The notes: generated from the letters alone by a model not told the origin. Shown: positions 52,066-60,654, numbered from the stretch's first letter. The stretch is 64,000 nt of DNA from Bordetella genomosp. 8 (GCF_002119685.1 NZ_CP021108.1:2170001-2234000), one strand, 5' to 3'. Numbers and translations: made by a program.

Positions 52066-52877
52066 CGACACTCGAACTCTCCGTGCAACGCGTGCGCCAT
52101 GACTTGAAGATGCGCATGCTGCAAGTCGTCCGCACACGCCTCGTCTCACCGCAACTGCTCTGCGTCACGCTGACCGGCGAAGACCTGCGCGGCTTCGTGT
52201 CCGCCTCGTTCGACGATCACGTAAAGGTCTTTTTCCCCGAACCTGGGCAGGACCGGCCCGTCCTGCCCATCGTCGGTCTGGAAGGCATCTCCATGCCGGC
52301 GGGCGCACCGCGTCCGGCCGCGCGCGACTACACGCCGCGGCGCTACGACGCCGACGCCAATGAACTCGATATCGAGTTCGTGCTGCATGGCGACGGCCCC
52401 GCGTCCAGCTGGGCCGCGCAGGCCCGTCCCGGCCAGTTCATCGGCGTGGGCGGGCCACGCGGTTCCTTCATCGTGCCCATGGCCTTCGATTGGCATTTGC
52501 TGATCGGCGACGAAACCGCCTTGCCGGCCATCGCGCGCCGCTTGCAGGAATTGCCCGCATCGACGCGCGCCATCGCCATCATCGAGGTCGCCGACGCCAA
52601 GGCGGAAATCCCGCTCCCCTCGCGTGAGGGCATCACGCTGCAATGGCTGCATCGCGATGGCGCCCCGGCTGGCGATCCCGCGCGGCTGGAACAAGCCGCG
52701 CGCCAGCTGCAATTGCCCGCGGGAGAAGGCTATGTCTGGGCGGCCGCCGAATCCGTCGCCGCCAAGGCCGTACGGCGCGTGCTGGTGGACGAACGCGGTA
52801 TCCCCAAGAACCGCATCCGCGCTTCCAGCTACTGGAAGCGCGGCGCGTCCGGGGTACACGAAACGCTCGAGGATTGA
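52062..52877 (+). CDS. Siderophore-interacting NADPH-dependent ferric-chelate reductase, YqjH-like
   Basis: 271 residues of the SIP/ViuB family. The FAD motif RDYTPRR (88-94) is followed by HGDGPASSWA (109-118), PGQFIGVGGPRGS and GDETALPAI (149-157), then the NADP-binding YVWAAAESVAAKAVRRVL. It reduces ferric iron bound to siderophores in the cytoplasm to release it. Coupled to the PadR gene by ATGA. The stop is four bases from the convergent Bug stop. Loss of nickel or iron control would be expected to raise expression, by analogy to E. coli. Confidence 0.9.
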   Translation: MTTLELSVQRVRHDLKMRMLQVVRTRLVSPQLLCVTLTGEDLRGFVSASFDDHVKVFFPEPGQDRPVLPIVGLEGISMPAGAPRPAARDYTPRRYDADANELDIEFVLHGDGPASSWAAQARPGQFIGVGGPRGSFIVPMAFDWHLLIGDETALPAIARRLQELPASTRAIAIIEVADAKAEIPLPSREGITLQWLHRDGAPAGDPARLEQAARQLQLPAGEGYVWAAAESVAAKAVRRVLVDERGIPKNRIRASSYWKRGASGVHETLED

Positions 52878-52881
52878 CCCG

Positions 52882-53859
52882 CTAGCCGATCTTCAGGTTC
52901 GTCGCCTTGATGATCTTTCCCCACTTGTCCTTTTCCGAAAGGATGAAGCGCTGGAATTGCTGCGGGGTATCGCTGACCAGGTCCACGCCGGTGGCCTGGA
53001 ACTTGGCGATGACGGCGGGGTCGGCCAGCGCCTGGCGCACCGCCGCGTTGATCCGATTCACGATCTCCGGCGGCGTATGCGCCGGCGCGACAAGCCCGAA
53101 CCACGCGTCGGATTCGAAGCCGGGCACCGTTTCCGCGATGGCGGGTATGTCCTTCATGCTCGGCAGGCGGTGGCTGGATGCCACGCCCAGGGGTTGCATC
53201 GTGCCCGCCTTGACCTGCGGATAGGTGGTGGGCGAGTTGTCGAACATCACCAGGATCTGCCCGCCGATCAGGTCGGTCGCCGCCGGTGCGCTGCCCCGGT
53301 AGGGAATATGCTGCAGATCGATGCCCGCATCGTGCTTGAGCAGTTCCATCGTCAGATGGCTGGTCGTGCCGCTGCCTTGCGAACCGTAGGCGACCCGGCC
53401 AGGATGCGCCTTGGCATAGGCGATCAGTTCGGCGACGGTCTTGAAAGGCGCCTTCACGTTCGACACCAGCATGATCGGCACCGAGGCCAGCAACGATACG
53501 GGCGCGAAGTCCTTGATCGGATCGTAGCCGGGGCTGGCATACAACTGCTGGTTGATGCTCAAGGGACCGGCGCTGGAGACCAGCAAGGTGTAGCCGTCGG
53601 GCTTGGCGCGCGCGACATAGGCGGCGCCGACGTTCCCGCCGGCGCCCTGGCGGTTCTCCACGATCACCGATTGCTTCAGGATGGGGCCGAGCTTCTCGGC
53701 CAGCACGCGCGCGATCACATCGGTGGTGCCGCCGGGGGGAAAGGGGACGACGATATTGATGGTCTGCGCTGGCCACGTTTCCGCCGCCCAGCATGACGTT
53801 GACGAAAGGACGCAGGCCATCACAGCGGCCGTCATCGCGTGCCGCAGCTTCTTCAACAT
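52882..53859 (-). CDS. Bug family tripartite tricarboxylate receptor (TctC-type)
   Basis: 325 residues. Signal peptide (AVMACVLSSTSCWAAETW), then WPAQTINIVVPFPPGGTTD, VENRQGAGGNVGA and KPDGYTLLVS. Its last gene position in the CMD-amidohydrolase operon suggests that the ligand is the substrate or precursor of that pathway. ATG 53859 follows GGAGACAAACC. No TctA/TctB nearby; the fourth Bug gene of the window. Confidence 0.92.
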   Translation of the reverse strand: MLKKLRHAMTAAVMACVLSSTSCWAAETWPAQTINIVVPFPPGGTTDVIARVLAEKLGPILKQSVIVENRQGAGGNVGAAYVARAKPDGYTLLVSSAGPLSINQQLYASPGYDPIKDFAPVSLLASVPIMLVSNVKAPFKTVAELIAYAKAHPGRVAYGSQGSGTTSHLTMELLKHDAGIDLQHIPYRGSAPAATDLIGGQILVMFDNSPTTYPQVKAGTMQPLGVASSHRLPSMKDIPAIAETVPGFESDAWFGLVAPAHTPPEIVNRINAAVRQALADPAVIAKFQATGVDLVSDTPQQFQRFILSEKDKWGKIIKATNLKIG

Positions 53860-53906
53860 GGTTTGTCTCCGTGATTGTCTATTTTTTATGTGCCGCCGAT
53901 GTTGGT

Positions 53907-54782
53907 TCAGAACCCGTAAAGCCTGGCCGGGTTCTCCACCAGCATCTTGCGTTGCACCTCGGGGTCCGGCGCCCATAGCGGGATCAGATCCACCAGGTCG
54001 CCATCGTTCGGCATCGGGACATCGCATATCGGATGCGGCCAGTTGCTGCCCCATATCAGCCGATCCGGCCAGCGCCGTACGCACTCGTGGATCATCGGCA
54101 GCATGTCGTCGTGCGGATAAGGTTGGCTCGACAAGCGGTACAGGCTGGCCAGCTTGATCCATACGCGTCCGCTATCCATCAGCCCGGCCAGTGCATGGAA
54201 CGCCGGGCTCCGGACGCCTTCGTCGGCGCGTATGCGGGCCAGGTGGTCCAGCACCACATCGACGCGCTGCGCGCGCAGGCGTGGAGCCAGGTCCACCAAC
54301 TCGTCGGATTTCTTGAAATGCAGCACCAGATGCCAGCCCATCTCGCGGGCTTCCGCGGCCAGGGCATCGAAGGCGTCGAAACCGACGCCGCCACCGACCA
54401 CCGTCGACATGCGGTAGCCGCGCATCCCGAGTTCGTGCATGGCTACACGTTCCTTGACTGGTCGGCCCGGCGGGATCACCGCCACGCCGCGCGCGCGCGG
54501 ACCCATGCGCCGCAAGGCATCCAGCGTGGCTGCATTGTCGGTGCCGTGCGCACCGCCATGCACGATTACCGCGCGGTCGATGCCCAAGGTCGCGAGCAGC
54601 TTTTCGTAGTCCTCCACGGTGCAGTCTTCCGGCGTGTAGCTGCGTTCCGGCGAGTAGGGGAAGCGGTGCGCCGGGCCGAAAATATGCGCGTGGCAATCGC
54701 AGGCGCCTTGCGGCATCTGGAAGCGCGGCTTGCGGGTTTCACGGTCGGGGCCGGGGCAGGCGTGCATGGCGCGCCCCGTCAT
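53907..54782 (-). CDS. Amidohydrolase 2 family protein, PDC-hydrolase-like
   Basis: 291 residues. DCHAHIFGPAHRFPYSPERSYTPED (about 28-52; only quoted in part) holds the HxH pair; a mid-barrel VLDHLAR and the late IWGSNWPHP complete the metal-site pattern. In WGSNWPHP the usual aspartate is asparagine. It is a homologue of the protein at 3524-4393 but more distant, with an N-terminal extension (MTGRAMHACPGPDRETR). Overlaps the CMD-family gene by four bases. Hydrolysis of a lactone from aromatic breakdown is the likely role; the Asp-to-Asn change deserves a check of activity. Confidence 0.88.
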   Translation of the reverse strand: MTGRAMHACPGPDRETRKPRFQMPQGACDCHAHIFGPAHRFPYSPERSYTPEDCTVEDYEKLLATLGIDRAVIVHGGAHGTDNAATLDALRRMGPRARGVAVIPPGRPVKERVAMHELGMRGYRMSTVVGGGVGFDAFDALAAEAREMGWHLVLHFKKSDELVDLAPRLRAQRVDVVLDHLARIRADEGVRSPAFHALAGLMDSGRVWIKLASLYRLSSQPYPHDDMLPMIHECVRRWPDRLIWGSNWPHPICDVPMPNDGDLVDLIPLWAPDPEVQRKMLVENPARLYGF

Positions 54783-55222
54783 TCCGTCGCGCCGGCGGCC
54801 GCCTGCGCTTCGCGTTCGGCAATGCGCGCCAGCATTTCCGCGCCGCGATTGGCCGCGGAAACGCCGCGGAAGATGTACGCCATGCTCACCACGGCCTGCA
54901 TCTCTTCCCAGGTCGCGCCGGCGCGGCGCGCCGCGATGCCGTGGATCATGGCGGCATCGCTCAATTCCACCACCAGCATGCCGAAGATCATCAACTGCGC
55001 TGTCTTGGTGTCGAAGCAGGCGGGGTTCATCGCGTGCGCGCGCACTTCTTCCTGCAGGCGCACCACTTCGGGATCGAGCGCGCCGGTCACCACCAGGCGC
55101 GATTCCACGCGTGGCGGCAGGTAGCCCAGCAGGGCACGGTACGAATCCGCCAGTTGCGCCATGCTTTCGTGCGGTTGGCCCATGGCCTTGCTGGCGATCT
55201 CTTTGTCGATACGAGCTGACAT
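54779..55222 (-). CDS. Carboxymuconolactone decarboxylase (CMD) family protein
   Basis: 147 residues. The CMD-fold is clear: NPACFDTKTAQLMIFGMLVVELSD (about 67-90) and GIAARRAGATWEEMQAVVSMAY. It lacks the CxxC of AhpD-type peroxidases, so it belongs to the decarboxylase-like subgroup. A role in opening or decarboxylating a lactone ring fits its operon partners. It is the first gene of the operon, divergent from a GntR regulator. Confidence 0.85.
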   Translation of the reverse strand: MSARIDKEIASKAMGQPHESMAQLADSYRALLGYLPPRVESRLVVTGALDPEVVRLQEEVRAHAMNPACFDTKTAQLMIFGMLVVELSDAAMIHGIAARRAGATWEEMQAVVSMAYIFRGVSAANRGAEMLARIAEREAQAAAGATE

Positions 55223-55296
55223 TCTGCGTTCCTCGATACGCGGCGTCGGGCGCCGGAGCGGCTATCTTTCGCCAACAAATAATCGAAGTCAACAGA

Positions 55297-55325
55297 AAAA
55301 TCGATTTTATTTGATAGATCGATCT
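55297..55325. promoter_or_regulatory. Twin ATCGAT palindromes between the GntR gene and the CMD operon
   Basis: AAAATCGATTTT (55297-55308) and AGATCGATCT (55316-55325) are both perfect palindromes with centres 18 bases apart, in a 151-base AT-rich intergenic region. They are good candidates for sites of the adjacent GntR regulator, controlling both directions. Confidence 0.55.
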
Positions 55326-55373
55326 TGGCGTGAACCGAGGTAGAATCCTTCCAGACCTGGACCCGCCGCTCGT

Positions 55374-56090
55374 ATGAAGAACCTCCTGGAAGCACCTGCC
55401 GTCGACACCGATGCCGGAACCGGCTCGTCCCTGACGGCGTCTGTCGCGATCCAGGTGCGAGCGGCCATCCTGCAGGGCATCTATGCGCCCGGCGCCAAGC
55501 TCAGGCTGGACGATCTACGCCGCGAGTACGGCGTCAGCCTGAGTCCGCTGCGCGAAGCGCTGACCCGGCTGGCGGCGGAAGGCCTGGTGCAGATCACCGA
55601 CCAGCGCGGCTACCGCGTCGCGCCGGTTTCCGCCGCCAATCTGCTGGAGGTCACCAAGCTCCGCATCCAGCTGGAAGTCATGGCCTTGACCGAATCCCTG
55701 GCGAAAGGCGACGACCGCTGGGAAGACAGCCTGGTCGTCGCATACCATCGCCTGGGCCGGCTGGAACGGGAAGGCACGCGTGACGAACGCTGGGAAAAAG
55801 CTCATCGCGCGTTTCACCTGACCCTGTTCGCCGCCTGTGGCATGCCCTTGCTGCTGCGTTTCTGCGGCACCCTGCACGATCTCAGCGATCGTTACCGGCG
55901 CCTGTTCCTGGTGCGGCATGCGCCCGACGCCAACGTGCCCGACGAGCACCAGGGTATCTTCGACGCCGCCATGGCGCGCGATGCCGCTCGCGCGGCGCAG
56001 ATATTGACCCGTCACCTGGAGCGCACGGGCCGCAACGTGATGGCTATCCTCAACGAAGCGCAGGCTGCGGATCCCGCACCGTATCGATGA
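55374..56090 (+). CDS. GntR family transcriptional regulator, FCD (FadR-C) type
   Basis: 238 residues. Winged helix-turn-helix (about 20-85: VAIQVRAAILQGIYAPGAKLR ... YGVSLSPLREALTRLAAEGLV) followed by an all-helical FCD ligand domain. The FCD family usually binds carboxylates and has metal-ligand His/Asp residues; H139 (HRAFH), H160-like residues and H186 fit. It probably represses the divergent CMD-amidohydrolase-Bug operon until its inducer is present. The end overlaps the convergent LysR gene by 41 bases. Confidence 0.9.
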   Translation: MKNLLEAPAVDTDAGTGSSLTASVAIQVRAAILQGIYAPGAKLRLDDLRREYGVSLSPLREALTRLAAEGLVQITDQRGYRVAPVSAANLLEVTKLRIQLEVMALTESLAKGDDRWEDSLVVAYHRLGRLEREGTRDERWEKAHRAFHLTLFAACGMPLLLRFCGTLHDLSDRYRRLFLVRHAPDANVPDEHQGIFDAAMARDAARAAQILTRHLERTGRNVMAILNEAQAADPAPYR

Positions 56091-57012
56091 AGCGGGCCAG
56101 CACGGGGTTGGCCGCGTGCTTGCTGGAGGAGAACACCAGCGGCATGTCGATCGACAGGTCGCTCAGGCGCGCGAACCGGGCCAGCGCGGGCGGACGTCCC
56201 AGGTTGGCCGAATTGACGATGGCCGCGCCTATGCCGGCGCATACCAGCGCCAGCATGGCCGCCTCGGTCGAGACTTCCTGCACGACGCGCAGCGTCACCC
56301 CCAGTTCCTGGCAACTGCCGATCAGCTTGTCGAAATACAAGGGATAGACCGCGCGCGGGAAGGTCACGAACGGCCAATCGGCGATGTCGCGCAAGGCCAC
56401 GCTTGGAAGTTCGCCCGTGCCTTTGCCGGCGTTCGCGCCCGCGCCAGCGCCCGCGTCGCCGTTCCCGGTGGATGCGATGGGTAGCCGCCACGCCAACGGC
56501 GCGGCGAGCAGCACGTTTTTCGTCCCGAGCGGCAGGGCATCGAATGCGTCAGGCAGCGGGCCGTACTGGTAGACGAAGCCGCCGTCGAGCGTACCCGCTT
56601 CGATCTGCTGCAATTGATCGGGCGTGTTCATCGGGATCAACTCCATGCGCACGTCCGGGACTTCCAGCTGGAATCGCCGGAAGATATCGGGAACGATGCC
56701 GTCCCAGGCGCTGTTCTCGACGAAGCCCAGCCGCAGATAGCCCTGCGCGCCCGACGACAGGCGCCTGGCCGTGCGCGCGGCCGCTTCCAGATGGGCGATG
56801 GCGGCGCGCGCCTCGCGCAGATATGCCTGTCCGGCCACGGTCAACTTCAGCCCGCGCGGGGTGCGCTCGAACAGCATCAGGCCCAGCTCTTCTTCCAGGT
56901 CCTGGATCTGCCGGGAAATCGCCGGTTGGGTGACGTGTATGCGCTCCGCCGCGATACGGATGCTGCCCGACTCGGCGGCGGCGATGAAATAGCGTAGATG
57001 CCGTAGTTCCAT
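56050..57012 (-). CDS. LysR family transcriptional regulator with Gly/Ala-rich insert
   Basis: 320 residues. The N-terminus MELRHLRYFIAAAESGSI and VTQPAISRQIQDLEEELG are LysR hallmarks. The inducer domain is interrupted at about residues 182-201 by a low-complexity Gly/Ala/Asn linker (STGNGDAGAGAGANAGKG), not usual in the family. It follows the metallo-beta-lactamase-fold gene by 54 bases on the same strand and is therefore probably the last gene of the 56.1-60.7 kb operon. It may activate the operon from within. ATG 57012 gives the standard start. Confidence 0.88.
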   Translation of the reverse strand: MELRHLRYFIAAAESGSIRIAAERIHVTQPAISRQIQDLEEELGLMLFERTPRGLKLTVAGQAYLREARAAIAHLEAAARTARRLSSGAQGYLRLGFVENSAWDGIVPDIFRRFQLEVPDVRMELIPMNTPDQLQQIEAGTLDGGFVYQYGPLPDAFDALPLGTKNVLLAAPLAWRLPIASTGNGDAGAGAGANAGKGTGELPSVALRDIADWPFVTFPRAVYPLYFDKLIGSCQELGVTLRVVQEVSTEAAMLALVCAGIGAAIVNSANLGRPPALARFARLSDLSIDMPLVFSSSKHAANPVLARFIDTVRDPQPALR

Positions 57013-57066
57013 CTGTTGCCTCGATGCCATTGCTATCGGGCAACGATGATGCCACAGCGCGCCGGC

Positions 57067-58110
57067 CTACGGTTTCAGGCCGTCCAGGCTGTATGCCACG
57101 GGCAGCCAGCGATAGCCCTGGCCGGCGCGCTGCACATGGCCAAGTCCGGGGAAGGGGATGTGCGCGCCGCCCACCATATAGCCGTCGCGGGCCGCTTCGT
57201 CGAAGGCCTGCTTGCGGGCGCGCGCGGCGTCGGCCGCCGCGACGTCGAACTGGATGGTCACGTCCGGGCGACCGAACTGCACTTCTTCGGCATGGACGAT
57301 GTCGCCCCAGAGCTCCAGCCGGTGTCCATCGCTTTCCACCAGATATCGGGTGTGCCCCGGCGTATGTCCGGGCTGGGCGACCGCGCGTATGCCGGGCAGT
57401 ATCTGCGCGCCGCTGGCGAAAGGCTTGAGTCGGCCGGCCTGCGCGTAAGGATCAAGCGATTGATGCGCCTGCTCGAATACATGGCGGTCCTTCTCCGGCG
57501 CCTTGGCTGCGTTGGCGGGATTGAGCCAGTAATCGGTGTCGTGCTTGTCCACAAAGACATCCGCATTGGGGAACAGCATGCGCCCCTTGACGGTCAGTCC
57601 GCCCGAGTGATCGCCATGGATATGGGTCAGCAGCACCATATCGATGTCCGCCGCGTCGTAGCCCGCCGCCTTGATGTTGCGCAGCAACTGGCCACCGCCA
57701 CGATTGCCGAAGAAGTCGCCGGCGCCGGTGTCCACCAGGACGAGGTGGGTACCGGTATGGATCAGGAAGGTATTGATGGACGTTTCCACCGGCTCCGAGC
57801 GATGCGCGCGCGCAAGGTCGGCCCGGGTCTGTTCGGGCGGCGTTTGCAGGAGCTTGTCGAGCGGTATGGCGATGGTGCCGTCGGAAACACCGGTGACTTC
57901 GAACTGTCCCAGCATCATGCGATAGAACCCGGGCGCCTGGGTTCGCACCTGCGGCGGGACCGTAGGGCTTGCCTTGCCCGCATCCGGCGCCACTCCCTGG
58001 GCCCAGGCGGCTGCCTGGATGCCGGACAGCGATATGGCGGCCGCGAGGACGGCCAGTTTCACGGCGGAAGCCGCGCTTGCGCGGCGGGTCGAAGCTGCGG
58101 TGAATTTCAT
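57067..58110 (-). CDS. Exported metallo-beta-lactamase-fold hydrolase
   Basis: 347 residues. The N-terminus has a twin-Arg-like start (STRRASAASAVKLAVLAAAI) and a signal sequence ending near AWAQG (about 38). The zinc motif is LTHIHGDHSGG (161-171), with QPGHTPGHTRYL and GDIVH completing the metal ligands. Proteins of this fold and location include lactonases such as quorum-quenching enzymes and aryl-ester hydrolases. The three other genes of the operon suggest hydrolysis of an acylated small molecule. Substrate unproven. Confidence 0.85.
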   Translation of the reverse strand: MKFTAASTRRASAASAVKLAVLAAAISLSGIQAAAWAQGVAPDAGKASPTVPPQVRTQAPGFYRMMLGQFEVTGVSDGTIAIPLDKLLQTPPEQTRADLARAHRSEPVETSINTFLIHTGTHLVLVDTGAGDFFGNRGGGQLLRNIKAAGYDAADIDMVLLTHIHGDHSGGLTVKGRMLFPNADVFVDKHDTDYWLNPANAAKAPEKDRHVFEQAHQSLDPYAQAGRLKPFASGAQILPGIRAVAQPGHTPGHTRYLVESDGHRLELWGDIVHAEEVQFGRPDVTIQFDVAAADAARARKQAFDEAARDGYMVGGAHIPFPGLGHVQRAGQGYRWLPVAYSLDGLKP

Positions 58111-58130
58111 GCGATATCCCTCGTTCCAGG

Positions 58131-59582
58131 TCAAATCGCGGCGCGGCCCGCGGCCACGCTCTCGGTGCGGATGACGGGTTCCATGGATGCCGCGCGGCGC
58201 GTTGCGATCCAGTACAGCAGTGCGCTCAGCGCCGCGGCTATCGTGCCGACGATGGCCAGCGCCGTGGCCAGGCCGGTATGCGGGTCCGCCAGCCACTCGT
58301 TGATTCCCCCGACTGCGTAGGGACCGAGACCGCCGCTGATCGCATTGGTCAGGAACACCAGCAACGCGAGCGAACGGCCGCGCATGCGATTGGGTATGGC
58401 GATCTGCAAGGGCACCGGCGCCAGTGCCATGACGATGCTGGCGGCGTAGGCGCACAAGCCGTACAGCGCCAGGGTCAGGGTCAGGGATGGCGCCAGGGGA
58501 GCCGCGCAAGCCACCGGGATCAGCAGCGTCGCGGCCCAGGCGGCGATGCGCAACACCTTGCGCAAGGCGCCGGCATCGCTGACCTTGCCGACCAGGAAGC
58601 TGGCGCTGACGACGCCGGCCATGCCGCCCACCATGTAGATCGGTCCCGCCAGCTTGCCCACTTCGCTGGCGCTGAGCCCGAACCGGCGGATGATCATGGT
58701 CGGAAACCAGGCCGAATGCGAATAGAACAACAGGATCAGCGCGACATAGCCGAAGAAGTAGGGCAGGCAGAAGCGGTTGCGAACGAACAGCTCACGCAGG
58801 ACTTCTTGGAAAGGTGGCGCGCCCTCGGATGCGCCGACTGGCACGCCGCGCCGCGCGGGCTCCTTGATCGTCAGCGCGACCAGCGCGGCCAGCACCAGGC
58901 CGGGCAACCCGAGGACGAAGAACACCATCTGCCAGGGGTGCAGCTCATGCCGCGCCAGCCATGCGGAAGCGTCCGGGGCCGCCATCCAGCCCAGCAGCGC
59001 ACCGCCGCCCAATAGCGCGACCCCGCCGCCCACGTAGGGCCCCAGCATGAAGATACTGCTGGCCCGCGCCACCTTGCGCGGTGGAAACAGGTCGCTGAAG
59101 ATCGACAGCGCCGCCGGGCTCAGCGCGGCTTCGGCGATGGCCGTGCCGGCGCGCCACACCAGCAGTTCCCCGAAACTGGTCGCCGTGCCGCACATCGCCG
59201 TCGAGATCGCCCAGATGGCCACACAGGCCGCGCTGAGCATGACGCGGTTGGAGCGGTCCACCATCCGCGCCACGAACACGCCCGCCGTGGCGTAGCACAG
59301 CGTGAACGCGATCCCTTGCAACAGGCCGATCTGCGTGTCGCTCAGCGCCAGGCTGGCCTTGAGCGGCTGCACCAGGATGCTGACCACCTGCCGATCGATA
59401 TAGGAGAACACGAAGCAGAGGAAGAACATCCCCACGACGTAGCCATGGGATATCGAACCGGTCTCCGCCATCGATCCGGCGCGTGTACCGGCGCCAACGG
59501 CGGGGAATTGCGCCGGCGCGGTGGCATGCGCTTGCGGCGGACTCGTCGACGCGGTATCGGCGGGCGTATCGCTATTTGTCAT
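58131..59582 (-). CDS. MFS transporter (sugar-acid/aromatic-acid-type)
   Basis: 483 residues; the first 50 are hydrophilic and Ala/Pro/Thr-rich, followed by 12 predicted membrane helices. The loop 2-3 motif VARMVDRSNRVML and IPNRMRGRSLALLVFLTN resemble the ACS/spinster-like group of importers. It would bring the operon substrate into the cell, or export a product. ATG 59582 follows five bases after the aspartoacylase stop. Confidence 0.85.
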   Translation of the reverse strand: MTNSDTPADTASTSPPQAHATAPAQFPAVGAGTRAGSMAETGSISHGYVVGMFFLCFVFSYIDRQVVSILVQPLKASLALSDTQIGLLQGIAFTLCYATAGVFVARMVDRSNRVMLSAACVAIWAISTAMCGTATSFGELLVWRAGTAIAEAALSPAALSIFSDLFPPRKVARASSIFMLGPYVGGGVALLGGGALLGWMAAPDASAWLARHELHPWQMVFFVLGLPGLVLAALVALTIKEPARRGVPVGASEGAPPFQEVLRELFVRNRFCLPYFFGYVALILLFYSHSAWFPTMIIRRFGLSASEVGKLAGPIYMVGGMAGVVSASFLVGKVSDAGALRKVLRIAAWAATLLIPVACAAPLAPSLTLTLALYGLCAYAASIVMALAPVPLQIAIPNRMRGRSLALLVFLTNAISGGLGPYAVGGINEWLADPHTGLATALAIVGTIAAALSALLYWIATRRAASMEPVIRTESVAAGRAAI

Positions 59583-59586
59583 GGCA

Positions 59587-60654
59587 TCACCATTGGGCGG
59601 GGGACGCGAGCAGGGCGATGCAATCGCCCGGTTCGACGCGTGCATAGGTCCGTGCGCACACCACCATGCCGGCGCCCGCAAAATGCAGTTCGCGGGCGGG
59701 TTCCCACGGTGAGTGCGGATCGAACAGGCGCCCGGCCAGCTGGCCGGCCTCGACCTGCTGCCCCAGACGGAAGCAGGGTTCGAACACCCCATGGCGCGGC
59801 GCGAACAGATAATGCCGCGCGCCGTCCACGCGGATCAAGGCGGTGCGGCGCGGCGGCGCGGGCGGATGGTCGTCGACCGTCAGGCCGGCGGCATGCAGGA
59901 AGCGGCGCACGCCGTCCTCCACGATGGCCACGCCATCCACGCTACAGGTCGCGGCGCCGCCGAACTCGCCGCACAGGAACAGCGTGCCATGGCGCTCGGC
60001 CGCCGCGCCATAGGTGCGGTCCTCGCCCAGCAGGTCCATGATCATCGTATGCGGCGCGGCGAAGGCATCGACCAGCTTCAGGAATTCGGCATGCCGCGTG
60101 TCGTCGCCGGGCAATGCCGCCAGCAGCGTGGGCATGTGATTGAACGACGCGCCGCCCGCGTGCAGGTCCAGCGCGATGTCCGTGCGCGGAAAGAGCTCGG
60201 TGTCGACGTAATGCGCGATCATGGCCGTCAGCGAGCCATTGCGCTCGCCCGGGAACATCCGGTTCAGGTTGCCACGGTCGATCGGCGACGTGCGCGAACC
60301 GTTCAGGAAGGCCGGGAAGTTCAGGGCCGGAATCACGATCAGCCGGCCGCGTATCCGCATGTCGGGCATGCGCCGCAGCAGCTTCATCAAGGCCACGGGA
60401 CCTTCGTATTCGTCGCCATGGTTGCCGCCCGTCAGCAGCACGGTCGGGCCCGTGCCGTGTTTCAGCACCGCGACCGGCGTCGGGATGTGGCCATAGGCCG
60501 AACGATCCTGCGAATACGGGATGCGCAGGAAGCCGGTCTGGAAACCTTCGCGGTCGTAGTCGACGTCGGTCGAGATCAACGATTTGCGCGCGTGCGCCGT
60601 GGATGCGGGCGGCGGCGCCGCCTGGATCGTGGGTTCGAGCAGGGTGGGGGGCAT
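59587..60654 (-). CDS. Succinylglutamate desuccinylase/aspartoacylase family deacylase
   Basis: 355 residues. The zinc ligands are H79 and E82 in GGNHGDEYEG and H164 in LDLHAGG; PALNFPAFLNGSR and GNLNRMFPGE are the substrate-binding arginine motifs. CGEFGG holds the catalytic Glu. The family removes acyl groups from N-acyl amino acids, and some from N-acetyl-diaminobutyrate (DoeB). First gene of the operon, behind AAGGAGA. The 232-base upstream space holds a strong palindrome (60757-60779). Confidence 0.88.
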   Translation of the reverse strand: MPPTLLEPTIQAAPPPASTAHARKSLISTDVDYDREGFQTGFLRIPYSQDRSAYGHIPTPVAVLKHGTGPTVLLTGGNHGDEYEGPVALMKLLRRMPDMRIRGRLIVIPALNFPAFLNGSRTSPIDRGNLNRMFPGERNGSLTAMIAHYVDTELFPRTDIALDLHAGGASFNHMPTLLAALPGDDTRHAEFLKLVDAFAAPHTMIMDLLGEDRTYGAAAERHGTLFLCGEFGGAATCSVDGVAIVEDGVRRFLHAAGLTVDDHPPAPPRRTALIRVDGARHYLFAPRHGVFEPCFRLGQQVEAGQLAGRLFDPHSPWEPARELHFAGAGMVVCARTYARVEPGDCIALLASPAQW

